Source: Limnomonas spitsbergensis (taxonomy: Eukaryota > Chlorophyta > Chlorophyceae > Chlamydomonadales). From it: a DNA stretch of 64,000 nt. The stretch spans positions 930,001 through 994,000 of the forward strand of contig JAYJMM010000114.1 of the NCBI GenBank assembly GCA_037349105.1, given 5' to 3'. Under the pieces are notes generated by a model. That model made no database searches. It saw only the letters and a program-made list of their open reading frames with translations, and had not been told where the DNA came from. The translations under genes and the position numbers were made by a program. This document shows, one piece after another, positions 42,887 through 54,600 of this stretch. Position 1 is the first letter of the stretch. Every line of letters starts with the position of its first letter.

Positions 42887-45618
42887 ATGCTAAACCAAAC
42901 TGGGCTAGACCCATCGCGGGCGCAATCATTTGGTCAATCAGTTAATGCTGGATACAATGCTCCGTACACACTAGGTGAGCCCATGCATCTCACTCCCGAC
43001 CAGGATAGAGCCGAACTTGAAAGGATTTCCCTGCTCGCCCCGCAGGTGGCAACCTACCGAGCTCACTACACGGGAATGGGATGCAGTCGCAATTAGGTGG
43101 AAGGTGAATTACAATGTCTTCTCATGCATTGTATGCACTTCGGGCTTGTGCTGACGACTTGTGTTTTTCGGGGGTGGACAATTCAGAGGCATGGCAGGTG
43201 TGCAAATTGCAGGAGGAGCTGCCACTGGTTCTCAGCAAGTTGGCCAGGGGAGATTTCCGCAAGCTATCCCAAGCAACGTGCAGCAGGTAAAATAATGCCG
43301 AAACCCGCGTTTTGGGTCCAAAATCGTAGCCGTGAGTTCGCGGTCCCACATGCTGTGATGTATGCCAAGACTCGCAACTCGCTTTACATGGTGCTGTGTC
43401 GCAGCTGGGTCAGTACCCGCAGCAGCGTCAGGGCACGCTTGGGAACGCGTCGAGCTTGTCCAACGGCATGGCAGCAGCAGCTGCAGGTGTGCGGGGTGGT
43501 GGCATCGGGAACATGATCCTGGGGAATCCAGGGCTGGCATCGACGACGATGCGGCCTGGTGGTGCGAACCTAGGAGCTGCAGGCAACAACCTGAACATCC
43601 ATGGCTACGGACAGACCGGCCCCATCGGCTCGCAACAGCAGCAGCAGCTCAACACAACCCGGGTGCCCGTAGGGGGAATGGCGGGTAACCTGCAGAACAC
43701 GGGGCGCATCGGACTTGGTAACGTTCTGCAGCAGCAGCAACAGCAGTCGACCGCGCCCGGCGTCAATCCGTCGCAAGATCTGCTTTCGATCATCGGCGGG
43801 CGGCAAAAGCTGGGCGCCGGGGTGGGCTTCGGGGAAGCAGGTGGCCTGAGTTCCGTGGGCAGCTTCCAGGAAGAGTTCCGCAGGCGAGGGCAAGATGGCC
43901 TGCCCGAGGACGGTGGAGGACCAGGGCCGCTGGATGAGACAAACTATCCCACGTTGGGCGGAGGGGCAGGCGGACGTCTGCAAGCGGGCCTCCCCGGCAC
44001 CTCAGAGCAGTCCTCGCATCTTGGCATGCGGAAAGGCGCAGGCCCGGGTGGCCACGGCTCGGAATTCTCCATGCAGAATGAGGACTTCCCAGCGCTAGGC
44101 GTTGTGCAGCGCGGAGACGGGGCAGGGGGCGGGGGTGGATACCCTGGCCTGGCTGGGGGAGGTGGGCGGGGCGGTTTCCCGCTATTAGGTGGAGGCGGCG
44201 GTGGAGCGGCCGGAGACCAGCAAATGCACGGTGGCGGTGGCGGCCAGACGGGATCTGCAGAGTACGACCAACAGCAGCAGATGCTCCGGTTTCAACAGCA
44301 GCAGCAGCAGGGACGCTCGGCAGCGGCAACGGCGGGCGCTGCATTGCGAGATGCCTCGGGGGCAGTCCCAGGCGGGCCGGGCGCCCTGCAGGACCGGGCA
44401 GGTGCAGCCGTCGCGGGCGCGCCGGACCGATTCGGTCTGCTCAGCCTCATGCCAATACTCAAGATGACGGACCAGAACTTGTCGATGCTGACGTTGGGCA
44501 CGGATCTAACCAGCCTTGGGCTGAACCTCAATGCGACGGAAAGCCTCCACCGCTCCTTTGCCTCGCCGCTATCCGACAGCCCGGTCAAGGTGGAGCCCGA
44601 GTTTGAGCTGCCGACCTGCTACCGCCACAACCCTCAGCGCCTGCAGCCGGGCTACCTCGGCAAATTCAAGGTAGTGACCGGGTCTTGCCCTGGGCCTTGC
44701 CTCCTGATTTCTGCATGCATGCTTTGTTGGTTTGAAGTTTGAGGAAGCTCTGGGCCTCCTGATTTCTGCATGCATGCATGCATGCATGCATGCTGCACTA
44801 GGAGGCCAGACCCAGGGCTTTGAAATGCATGCATATTTGCATGCATGGAATCATTTCTGAATAAGAAGCCGGGCTAGAAATCAATGAAACAACCAGCAAT
44901 CATAGACCAGCAAAACAGGAAATGTACGAGGTGAAGCTGAGTGGACTGCGTGCACACGCCGTGCATGGCCTCCTATGCAAACATAACCAAGTTGCCAAGC
45001 TAAGTCCTGCAAGTGGCTGCCGTCCTCATCACGACGTGGCCCGTTGCTGGGTTCCTACCCTTCAGAATATTTTAGCTTCAGCCATTAGGTGATCAAACAC
45101 CGCCTGATCCTTGGCACCATGCCCTTGTCTGGAGGAGACGCACTTCTTTGCCTTCTAGTGAATGCTGCTTGAGGAGTCCCAGTTTGTGAAGGCGGCTGTA
45201 GGCCGCGATGTCCGTGAATTGTTAGCTGCGGCCCTTTTTTGATAAACAGCTGCCCCCTCTGCCATTCTAGGAGGAGACGCTGTTCTACGTCTTCTACTCG
45301 ATGCCGCTCGAGGAGGCCCAGTTTGTCGCTGCCGACGAGCTGTATGCGCGCGGCTGGTTCTGGCACCGGCGCTTCAAACTCTGGATGATCGCAGCGCCTG
45401 GGGCGACAGCGCCGCAGAAAACGGGCCGCGGGGAGCGCGGCTCTTACCTGGTGTTTGACCCAACGGTTTGGGAGGTGGTGCCGCGGGAGGTGGAGGTGGT
45501 GTATGAGGAGCTGGAGCAGCACCCGCGACTGCCGCGGCCGAATAAACAAGTGGCTGGAGGGCCAGGGGCCCCTGGACAGCAGCAGCAGCAACAACAACAG
45601 GTCTCGGGGCGGCATTGA
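42887..45618 (+). CDS. NOT2: CCR4-NOT complex subunit NOT2 (CNOT2), 4 exons, 599 aa
   Basis: Scaffold subunit of the CCR4-NOT deadenylase, which shortens mRNA poly(A) tails; NOT2 pairs with NOT3/5 and docks on NOT1. Exons: 42887-42974, 43189-43286, 43405-44670, 45271-45618; phases agree and total 1800 nt. The N-terminal 400 residues are low-complexity, rich in G, Q and A (poly-Q runs). They contain two short NOT2 motifs, LDETNYPTLGG and FSMQNEDFPALG, equivalent to the FPAL motifs of animal CNOT2. The NOT2/3/5 domain spans about 402-580: DRFGLLSLMPILKMTD, LTLGTDLTSLGLNLN, FASPLSDSPVK, LFYVFYSMP, ELYARGWFWH, GERGSYLVFDPTVWE. A short Q-rich tail ends at TGA. The ATG used is the first in frame; an upstream coding exon is possible. 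Exon 2 uses a CAGAG acceptor. Confidence 0.93.
44767..44848. repeat. GCAT tetranucleotide runs in NOT2 intron 3
   Basis: TGCATGCATGCATGCATGC at about 44767-44793 and again ATGCATGCATATTTGCATGC near 44825; self-complementary. Confidence 0.85.
45125..45210 (+). repeat. Diverged copy of the start of NOT2 exon 4 in intron 3
   Basis: CTGGAGGAGACGCACTTCTT, CTTCTAGTGAATGCTGCTTG and AGGAGTCCCAGTTTGTGAAG parallel the true exon 4 start (GGAGGAGACGCTGTTCTACG and CGAGGAGGCCCAGTTTGTCG). The offset is about 135 bp and the copy has lost its acceptor (CTGG for CTAGG). Confidence 0.85.
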
Positions 45619-45929
45619 CAGGACCGGGATTGGGTCGGGGCAGGATATCCTTCTCTTGTATGACGGACTCTTGTACTGGTGGCGGGAACTTCAAGCATAC
45701 TTGCACCAGAAGGAAGGCCAGGGGTTCATCATTGGATTTTGGTCGACATTTTTATTTCTATGACGCTGAGTAGAGCGACCCTGTGGCAGGGTGGTTCTTG
45801 CTTGGTGCATCTCATCTGTTAATTCTTTAGATAGCGCTGGCCCTCAGTGCAATGCTTTCATGGAGGTTGAACGACCACGAAGAGTGCCGAGAAGAAATGG
45901 AGGCACATGTAGTTGAACCCCGTCCAGAA
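45619..45929. other. 3' flank of NOT2
   Basis: Presumed 3' UTR; no further gene seen. Confidence 0.4.
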
Positions 45930-46090
45930 CGTCGGGTTCCATGTTCCTGCCACCTCACATAAGAGGATGGCATGGCTGCACCATGGTCCAGGCTGTGCAT
46001 GGTGGCTGGAATCATGGAGCCTAGTCATTCCTTACCAGCCCCATGTGGTCGAGCGTTCAGCGGGGCCCAGCGGGTATGCACCGTTCTAAA
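45930..46090 (+). mobile_element. SINE 3' part, copy 2
   Basis: CGTCGGGTTCCATGTTCCTG, CACCATGGTCCAGGCTG, CCTTACCAGCCCCATGTGG, GGGGCCCAGCGGGTATGCAC. It is collinear with 28520-28695. The tRNA-like head is not recognisable. Confidence 0.65.
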
Positions 46091-46689
46091 CATTTAGTTG
46101 ACGTGCTGGGCACTGAAAGCAGCCATAGAATAGGAGCTGCACGCAATTTTGACTGCGGGTGGGCTCAGAAATCAGACAAAGGGAAGGAGGTACCGAAAGG
46201 GGGGCAAAAAAAGGCCAGAGCAGCACCATCAGCAAAGAAATGTGCAACGACCCCTAGCTGACCGCCCCCTCGCCTCCGGAACCTAGTGAACCCTTCATTT
46301 CTCGGTCGAAAATCAGAACGTGGGAGGGCGTCAGGGTTCATTCCAAACAGCTCAACAGTGTGCTTCCATTGGTATTTATCAATGCAGATGGATCATTTAT
46401 GTCAAATGGTGAAATAAAGAAATCAAGTATCCGACACCATTTCTCTAGCTACCTATTCTAGCTAGAGACCATGAGGCTCCTGAAGCAAGAGGACTCGAGC
46501 ATCACACTGGGATCAAACATCAGCTTGCTGATGTATTCCTTAGGAACTTGATCTTATACGCCTTTGGGACCTCCTTACCCACCCACCCCTCAAACAGAGT
46601 GCTGATTGCATATCTCGTTATATCTGCCTCTGTCAGCTCCTGGCCAGGGTGGGCTGACTCCATATGATCTAGGAAGTGACTCCACACGT
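46091..46689. other. No gene recognised
   Basis: Short frames only. Confidence 0.4.
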
Positions 46690-47098
46690 AAGGATGGCGC
46701 AGTGGTCAACAGCGTGGCAGACCGTGCGGCCTGCGATTTGGGGCTAGGGGAGATGGCGACCATGTGGAGGACGCGCTGCAAGCTTGTTTTCAGTGCCCCA
46801 GCGTGCAGAATCAACTTAGAGAGCATGGATGGGCAGGTCCTCCGAACAGTGCCAGATACGTTATAGAGTTGTACGGGGGCAGGCTTGGGCGGGATGCCCT
46901 GGCCTTTGTGGACGACGTGGTAGAAATCGTTAAGGCGTAGACGTTCTCAGAGACCGGAACTTCCTTTGCCTTCCTTTCCAGCCTTTTGTCTGTCCCTTCC
47001 CCTTTTTACCCTTTTCTCTTTTTTCTGCCCCTTTTATTTAGGCGCCCACGCGGCCGAGCCTTTTATGAGCAGGGCCCAGAGGTGTAACGTCAGTAACA
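46690..47098 (+). mobile_element. LINE 3' end with intact tail, copy 3
   Basis: An open stretch reads GDGDHVEDALQACFQCPSVQ, NQLREHGWAGPP, YGGRLGRDALAFVDDVVEIV and ends in TAG near 46940. A T/C-rich 3' UTR follows, then the tail GGCGCCCACGCGGCCGAGCC and GGGCCCAGAGGTGTAACG. The Cys-containing C-terminus followed by a short 3' UTR is the usual end of L1-like LINE ORF2. This copy links the dispersed tail motif to LINE coding sequence. The copy is 5' truncated. Confidence 0.75.
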
Positions 47099-47099
47099 T

Positions 47100-47200
47100 A
47101 AAAGGAGCATGGGTGCGCATGTGGCCCTCGCTGTAAGGTGAGAAAAGGCGAGCATGAACAGGAAAGGCACAAGTCCAACAAGCACACATATGGCCCCAAC
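47100..47200. repeat. Dispersed repeat family Y, copy 3
   Basis: GCATGTGGCCCTCGCTG, GAGAAAAGGCGAGCATGAAC, AGGAAAGGCACAAGTCCAAC; corresponds to the second half of the copy at 4076. Confidence 0.6.
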
Positions 47201-47317
47201 AACGAAACAGCTATATTTTTCTGTATAAGTCTTTTGCCTTTGCACCGTTTAATATTAATTGGCCCGCACGGAATCATTACCGTACCGTCAGTTTCGAATG
47301 TTTTTTTTGAGAGGTGT

Positions 47318-47787
47318 AACGAGGGGGGGGGCAGAAAAATAAATAAGGGACCCCATCCCCCCTAATTCTCCAAAAGTCATCCGTTTGACATGGGAGTTGC
47401 ACATCAGGACTTTTGGGAGGGCATCTCGGCTGCAAGGAAAAAGCAAACCTTTTTTTAGGGACTTGGATCCCCCCCCCTCCTAGTTTGATATGCGTTGACC
47501 GGGTACTTAACGTTGACTGTTGACCATGCATAGGGGGTCGTTGGAATTTGGAAAGCCTTGACCCTAACCTATGCTGTGAGATCTACATATCATGCACTTT
47601 ACCGAGGCTGAGATGTTATTCGCAAAATAGGTTTTTTTAAAATCTACGAGATCCTCATTGTTTGGCTCTCTGTACCTCAGTCACCGTTGGGCCAAAAAGC
47701 ATTTTAAGACCAGCCATGGAAAGTTCTCGTCAAGCTCCATACTTTTCAAGTATGGGGTATTTTTAGCTTTGTTTTGTCCCCCCCAGG
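47318..47787. repeat. Dispersed repeat family X, copy 2
   Basis: Collinear with 28735-29185, including CTAATTCTCCAAAAGTCATC and TTTTAAGACCAGCCATGG. A 50-bp third fragment (CTTTTAAGACCAGATTTGG) lies at 48226-48275. Confidence 0.8.
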
Positions 47788-48685
47788 TGCAAGGTTATTA
47801 ATTTGCCTTTTTACTTTGGTCCAGCATCTTGGCCTTGAATTTAGCCTAACTTACCCAACCAAAGCACGCAATAGCACACCGATTTTTATTTCAAACCCGA
47901 ATTTGGTTTCTCTGGAAATAATTTCCGAATTGCTTTGTCAAGAACATCCATCTCAGTCTAGAAGACCATGCATGCCAGTTGATGCTAGTCCATGCCACAC
48001 TGCGTTGCTAGTCATGGAGTTGCATCTGCATCATAGTCTCGGTTAAGTGCTTCGTGTGTCCTTCACCTTGCCGCCACTCAGGCTTGTGGCATGAACCGCA
48101 ACCGCGGCTATCCCATCGGCATGTGGGGCATCAACAAACCCATGCAACTGATTTAATGTGTGAGGGATCAGGGGCTGCTGGCTCTGGGGCACACACCTTG
48201 CCCCCCTTCATCCCTCCCCCCTGTGCCAAAATACCTTTTAAGACCAGATTTGGAATGCTCTCGTCAAGCTCGTCATCTTGGTGTGATGGGATTTATCCAG
48301 CTATGATTTGCCAATCTTTTCTTCGTAGTGCAGGAGAAAAAACCCAATCACAAAACATGACGTTCCAGGTTCTCTTGAAGGAGTTCAGTGGAGCACTGCC
48401 GCCTGCGTCAGAATGAGGAAGGCTGAAGCAAGATGACACTCATTTGCTTGCTGATCATGCTTTGCCACTAATTCACTGGCCTCCTCAGTGTAATAACTGG
48501 TCAAATAAACAGACGGAGACTACGTTTTTAATCCGTGAACGCTGCTCCACACCTGGCCATGTGTCCACCGCATGTGCCCCCCGTGAGGGTGTGGAAGTGT
48601 GAACAGCGTCAAGAAAACAGCTTCTTACGCGTGCTCGTCTCCGCCGACATTGACCCCCCTAGTTCTGCAGCCGGACCCCCCTGCC
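47788..48685. promoter_or_regulatory. Upstream region of the DNAJC11-like gene
   Basis: No other gene. The exon 1 frame is open upstream to about 48599, but the first ATG is at 48686. Contains the family X fragment at 48226-48275. Confidence 0.35.
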
Positions 48686-51600
48686 ATGGACGATCTAGAT
48701 GATGCCGGGACCGACTACTATGCGACCCTGAACGTCTCACGCGAAGCAAGCCAAGATGAGGTCACCAAAGCTTACCGCAAGCTTGCTTTCGTGTTTCACC
48801 CGGATAAGCATCAAAGCCGGGATCTAAAGGACGGTGCCCAAGAGGCCTTCAGCAAGCTGCAGGAGGCGTATGAAGTCCTCAGCGACGAACAGAAACGACA
48901 GATCTATGATATCTACGGAAAACAGGTGCGGCCTGGCGAGCCATGGAAAGAGCCCTACGACCCTGCGACCACAAGGCTTGCAGTGGGCCTGTCATAGCAA
49001 CTATTCCTCAAGGGCAGGGGATGATAGCAGCTCACCTTCAAATGGGGTGCCATGGATGGATGCCATGCGTGATGCGTGACTGCAGCATGTGTCGCCTGGT
49101 GTCACGAGCGTGCTCTCAGGGTACTCGTGAGCATGCATGGGGATGGCCGAGCCTCATGTTGCCATGTGCATGCGCCTTGGGCCTCTCCTGTACAGCTCCT
49201 GCTGTAGCAGCCATGTCTGGCAATCTTTGGGAATACGCAGCGCCATGCAGCGGGAACTGGTCTGCCCTTCATGTGAAATATGCCATCCATGCCAATTACA
49301 CACTACCAGTATCTCTGGTATCCATTAAGTAAGGACAGCGCAGTATTGATCATTTGATTACTTTGGCTACGAGCAGTGCAGGTTCCAATATGACCGATCG
49401 AGGCCAAACCTTGGCCTGCCAGCAAACATAGGCCCAAGCAGCATGGCTGGTCGCGCATGGGGCCTGTGGACGCAGGCCATGAGGTAGCTGTAATGTAGGC
49501 CAGCCACGCTAAGGAAGCACTTGACCAAAGCAGCCTCCTATGCAGTCATGAAGCTCAGCGGAGCAGCAGGACCCTCGCTGCCAGCACCCACGCGCATAAC
49601 CCCGGGAGACGCCACTGTCATTCTTGCTCTGATGTTCAGAATACTCCTTGCTGGATGCCGGGAGTGGCCCGGATCAGATCCGGGGATCGGATCTTTCTAG
49701 ATAGACTGGCCAGTGGTCTCCCACTCTTACGACGGGGACTGAAACATTCAGGAGTGACAGCACACCTCATCGACACAAAGAAAGGCAATCGCTCCGTCAC
49801 TCCTATCCTGACTGCTCAACCTGCGTGAGTGTCACTGCCCATCTCACGTTCAATCTGTGCTTTTCCGCTGTACCCCCATCAGGGACTAGCTGCTGGCTTC
49901 GAACTTGGCGAGCGGCTGCGCAGGTCGGTGGGCGCCTGTGATTATACCAAAGTATTTAGTTGGAGCGGCAATCAGGGAGGGGGGGGACTTAGGGCCATGG
50001 TCCGAGGACTGGGGAGCAAGACTGGGCTCACTGCTTGCTCCGTCATTTTTCCTGCTGCTTGCCATTCCTCGGATAGACTGGGGCTGATGGCATCTTAGTT
50101 GTGGGCCGCTCCGCCAAAAGCTGCAGAAGCGTGTGTTTCCAAATCTCTCTCTGGGACTGAGGGTGGTTGCGCCACGGGCATGGACTTGGCTCGCATGCTA
50201 CGCCGCCTTTCTGTGATGGTGCATAAGGGATGTAGACATAAAGTCTTACAGCGTTCATTTCGAATGCCTTGCCTTAATTACCGAGGCCCCTGCACACAGA
50301 GCATGGGCTGTGGGAGGCAGAGGTTGAGTTTGTGCTCGCGTCTCACGATGCCTCTTCCCTATCACCCCCTGCCCACTTGCCAAAGCATGCCTCCTCTGGG
50401 GCCTCTGCCCACACATTGCCATGGGTGTGTATCCCCTTGCCAGCATTCCTGCTTGGTGCGCCCTCTCTTGGTCAAAATCGTCATCCGCTCCCCTTCCACT
50501 CACGTGATGTTTTTGTCCATGTCCATGCTCATGTCGATACCCATGCGCATGCCGCATGCCCATGCTGCATTTCAAGCCTCTCTCTCTCTCTGGCACTCCT
50601 GCTCACTTCCCTGCTCCTGCTGACCCCCCCCCCACTTACCCACACACTCCCCCGCTCCCGCTGCAACAGCCGCGAGGAGCTCAAGCAGGAGTGGGAGGAG
50701 TTTAAGCGGAAGCAGGATCAGGCCAAGGCCGAGAGCTCCACAGTCATCAAGGGCTTGTACCAGTGCCGCATCGACGCCACCGAGCCCATGAGACGCGGTC
50801 TGGTGGTGCGGTCCATCGTGGTCACCAACTCGTCGGATGCAGCGGTCGGGGACAATGGCGACATCATGCACGTGCAGGTCAGAGGCGGCAGGTTTTCTCT
50901 AAAACCTTGGTTTGGGTGCACAGCTTCTCGGCAGGTTCTACTATTCTTCGCCCTGTCCTCGACAAGTTCTGATGACCTTGTCTGTCCGGTTGTTTATTTT
51001 GTTGGGCCAGTCCACTGGCCCAAGCAGAAAGCTAGCTGTACTGAGCCCTTCCGGACGCAGGCCAGGTTGTTGCTGAGTTGTAGCTTAAGCCCCCGGAAGT
51101 AAAGACGACATAGCTGCCCTCCTGCTTGTCGGCATAGCCTTTGGCTTCCTGACTGACATGGCGCCAACCCTAGACCCTGAACCCTGTCCCGCCCTGCCCG
51201 ACAGGGCCAGGCGGCGGTTCGTAACCAGGCCGGCTCTGGAAACATTGTGTTTGGCTACACGCGGCAGCACAGTCCCAACGACTCGGTGACCGGCATGGCG
51301 GTGCTGGGGCTGCGCTCGCTGTTGACGCTTACCTCCACGCGGCAGCTGGACCCACACACCGTGGCGACGTCGGTGCTGTCTTGGGGGCCGCAGGACGGGC
51401 TAGGGCTTCAGGTGGGTGTGCATGGGGCTTCATGTGGGTGGCCATTATGGGTTTAGGGTTTAGGGCTTCAGGTTGGTGTGCATTATGGGTATAGGGTTAA
51501 GGGCTTCAGGTTGGTGTGCATTATGGGTATAGGGTTAAGGGTTTAGGGCTTCAGGTTGGTGTGCATTATGGGTATATGGTTTAGGGTTAAGGCTCCAGGT

Positions 51601-54600
51601 TGGTGTACATGTACATTATGGGTTAAGGGTTTAGGGCTTCAGGGTGGTGTGCATGATGGGTGTATGGTTTAGGGTTAAAGGCTCCAGGTTGGTGTACATT
51701 ATGGGTTAAGGGTTTAGGGCTTCAGGTTGGTGTGCATTATGGGTATAGGATTTCGGATTGTATCCGTGAATATGTGATAAATCTTGTGTCGGGTAGATCT
51801 CGTGTGAATCGTGTGTGGATTTTGTGCAGTCCATCAGAGCATCACCACTTATTGCATAAGACAGGTGCCGGCAAGCTGGTTCGAGCATTGAATAAAACAG
51901 GCTCGCGCCACGCGAGTGGAGAAACAGAGATATCTGCAATGAGCAGTGCCACCAGCCTATTCCTGTGATCTGCCACTGGTTTTCCGCCATTCTATTTGTA
52001 GCTCGATGATGATCCAGCCCGCCCCGAACTCTGGGGGCTGAAGCCCTGCCAGCTCATTACCTTCCGATCACCTTCTGTTGCCTGTTGACCATACCTCTGC
52101 CAGCTCATGACCTTCCGACCACCTTCCGTTGCCTGTTGACCATACCTCTGCCAGCTCATCACCTTCCAACCACCTTCCATTACCTGCTGACCATGCCTCT
52201 GACCGGGCTGCGTGTTGTGCTGCTCGCTGCTCAGCTCGGCACGACACGGCAGATGCCGTACGGCTGCACTGGGACACACACATGGGTGCTCGGCCCCCAA
52301 GGTGCTGCTGGGATGTCACTCCAGGTGAGAGCGAGGTCACACATTCCACACTAGTCTCCCACCCCAGGTCACTCACATTCAGCTGAGCAAGGGCAGCAAG
52401 ACCGCTCCATGTGGGTAAGCTTGCGAGGCACATGTGTGCGCCATCCATCCCTTTTGCCATGGCGTCTGTCTCAGGGTATTTGGGATACCAGCGTACGGTG
52501 CTGAGGATTTTGTGTGATGCTGGGAATTTGCATCGGCAGAAGCAAGGAGCTCGTGCTTGCCTGTGCTGTTGACTGTGTTTTGCAAGGTATGTACTTAAAA
52601 CATTATTATAAGCCTTGTCTTTAGTTACTTCTTGTTATAAGGATTTGACTTGATAAGAAGTAACTAAATACAAGGCCTTGATTATGTTTAAGTGCCAATT
52701 GGGTTGGACGCTTACTGAGCGCTGAGCCCTGCTGGTCCCCTGATGCATGAGGCATACATGCCTGCCCATAGCCAGAGGAGCCCCCGCTGACACACACACT
52801 CACACACACACGCATACTTCTCCTCATTTCCATTATACTATGCCTCCACCTTCTCCATCCCTGCCCCCAGTCCGCATGCCGTCCTCTACCCCCTATCCCC
52901 ATCCCCTTCCCCTGCCTGCACCCCATCACACACCCCCCCCCCTATCCCTGCCCCCCTGTCCCATGTTCCTCACCCCGTCCCCCATCCCGCTTCCCTGCTT
53001 GGTTCACTCCCCAGCCCCCTGCCTGCCCCCCTCCCCTCCTATAAATAAACAAATACGCCCTGAGGCGTGGATTAAAGAAGCCACCTGTTGGGCCGTCGCA
53101 CTAGGTGAGCTACCATACCCCCTTCTATCCCCCCCCCCCCCTCTGTCCCATGTTTCTCATCCCGCCCCTCGTCCTGCTACCCCACTTAGTTCACCCCCCA
53201 GCCCCCTGCCTGCATCTCCCCCCTCCTACCCCCCCCCTCTGTCCCCTCTCCCTCATCCCGCCCCTCGTCCCCAATGCGTGCAGGTCACTAAGCGTGGGAA
53301 CCGTGCAGTTTTCCAGGGCAAGGTGGAAGTGGGCGCAGTCACGGCCCTGTCAGCGAGGGCGACAGTCATGGTGAACAGCTCAGTCAGCCTGAGGGCAGTG
53401 GTAAGTGCAGAGCTTGCAGCATAGGAGCAGATTTTCCTTTTTGCGTGACTCAGCTACTTGTCAGCTACACTCAGGCCTCTGGCTGGGGGCCCACTTGTGG
53501 CCAGCCATGCTGCTTTGGCGACCAGTGTTAGGCCGGCCCAAGTTTGGTTATAATCGGGCCTTCTGCGGCCGTGGGTCGGCCTGCCGGAGGTGGACTTGGT
53601 CGGAAAAATAAACTCAGCACAGGAGGGGGTACGAGACATGCAGCAACGGCCCTGTCAGTGCGGGTGACAGGCATGGTGACCAGATCTGTCAGACTAAGGA
53701 CAAGGGTGAGTGTAGACCTTGCAGCATAGGAGGGTAAGAGACATGCAGTCACGACCCTGTTATGTCGACCAGCTCAGTCAGCCTGAAGACATGGGTGAGT
53801 GCAGACCTTGCAGCATGAAGGGCACCCTAGCACACCACGCATGCAGTCGCGGCCCTGCCAGCCTTGGCCAATGGGCCACTGGCCACTGGCCACTGGGCCA
53901 CTGTCATGGTCCACACAAGCGTCATAGTCCTCCGGGGTGTAGGGTGTAGCGTCTATAGACTCCGGCACCTCTACTGATCAACGCCTGAAGGTGCGTATGG
54001 TGGCGTGCTCCAGATTAGGGGCATGTGCTGATGTATGCCCAATGGTGCGTTTGGTGGTGTGCTTCATATCCTCATTGGCGGTCCCCGGTGGCCTGTAATT
54101 AGCAAGGCTTGATGTGTCAGGCCCTCCTAATCTCGGGCCGTGATGTAGCTGAGTTGTAGCTGATGCACCCTTAACCCTAACCCTAAACTAGGATGTAGCT
54201 GAATTGTAGCTGATGCACCCTAAAATATGCCCTTGCCGCCTACCAGTGCTCCTTTGAGTCGGCTCAAGGTGCCCAGGTGTTCATTCATGAAGTTTCCAGT
54301 GGCTTACCATAACGCGCCCGTGCCTTTTCTGTCAAGGCTGGGGACAGTGCCATTCGAACCTCTCGCTCTCGTCTGAGAGGGCATGGCCTACTGCACCTCA
54401 TGTCTCCTTTCCTGACCCTTCACCCTACACCTTACACCGCACCATGCAGGAGGGTGTAACTGCTGCCCTGGACCTCATGATCACATGCATCCTACCTTAT
54501 CCCTCGCCCCCTCCCCGCCCCAATGACACTGCAGGCTCGTGTAGGATCCACAGGCGTAGATGTAGAGGTTGGCGCCTCCAACCGCTTCAGTGAGCATGTC

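Noticed and set aside
43570..44344. Minus-strand frames opposite NOT2
   Set aside because: Shadow frames caused by high G+C and CAG runs of the NOT2 exon.
52747..53424. 225-codon Pro-rich gene
   Set aside because: It is the C-rich duplicated intron of DNAJC11 read through into exon 53284-53400.
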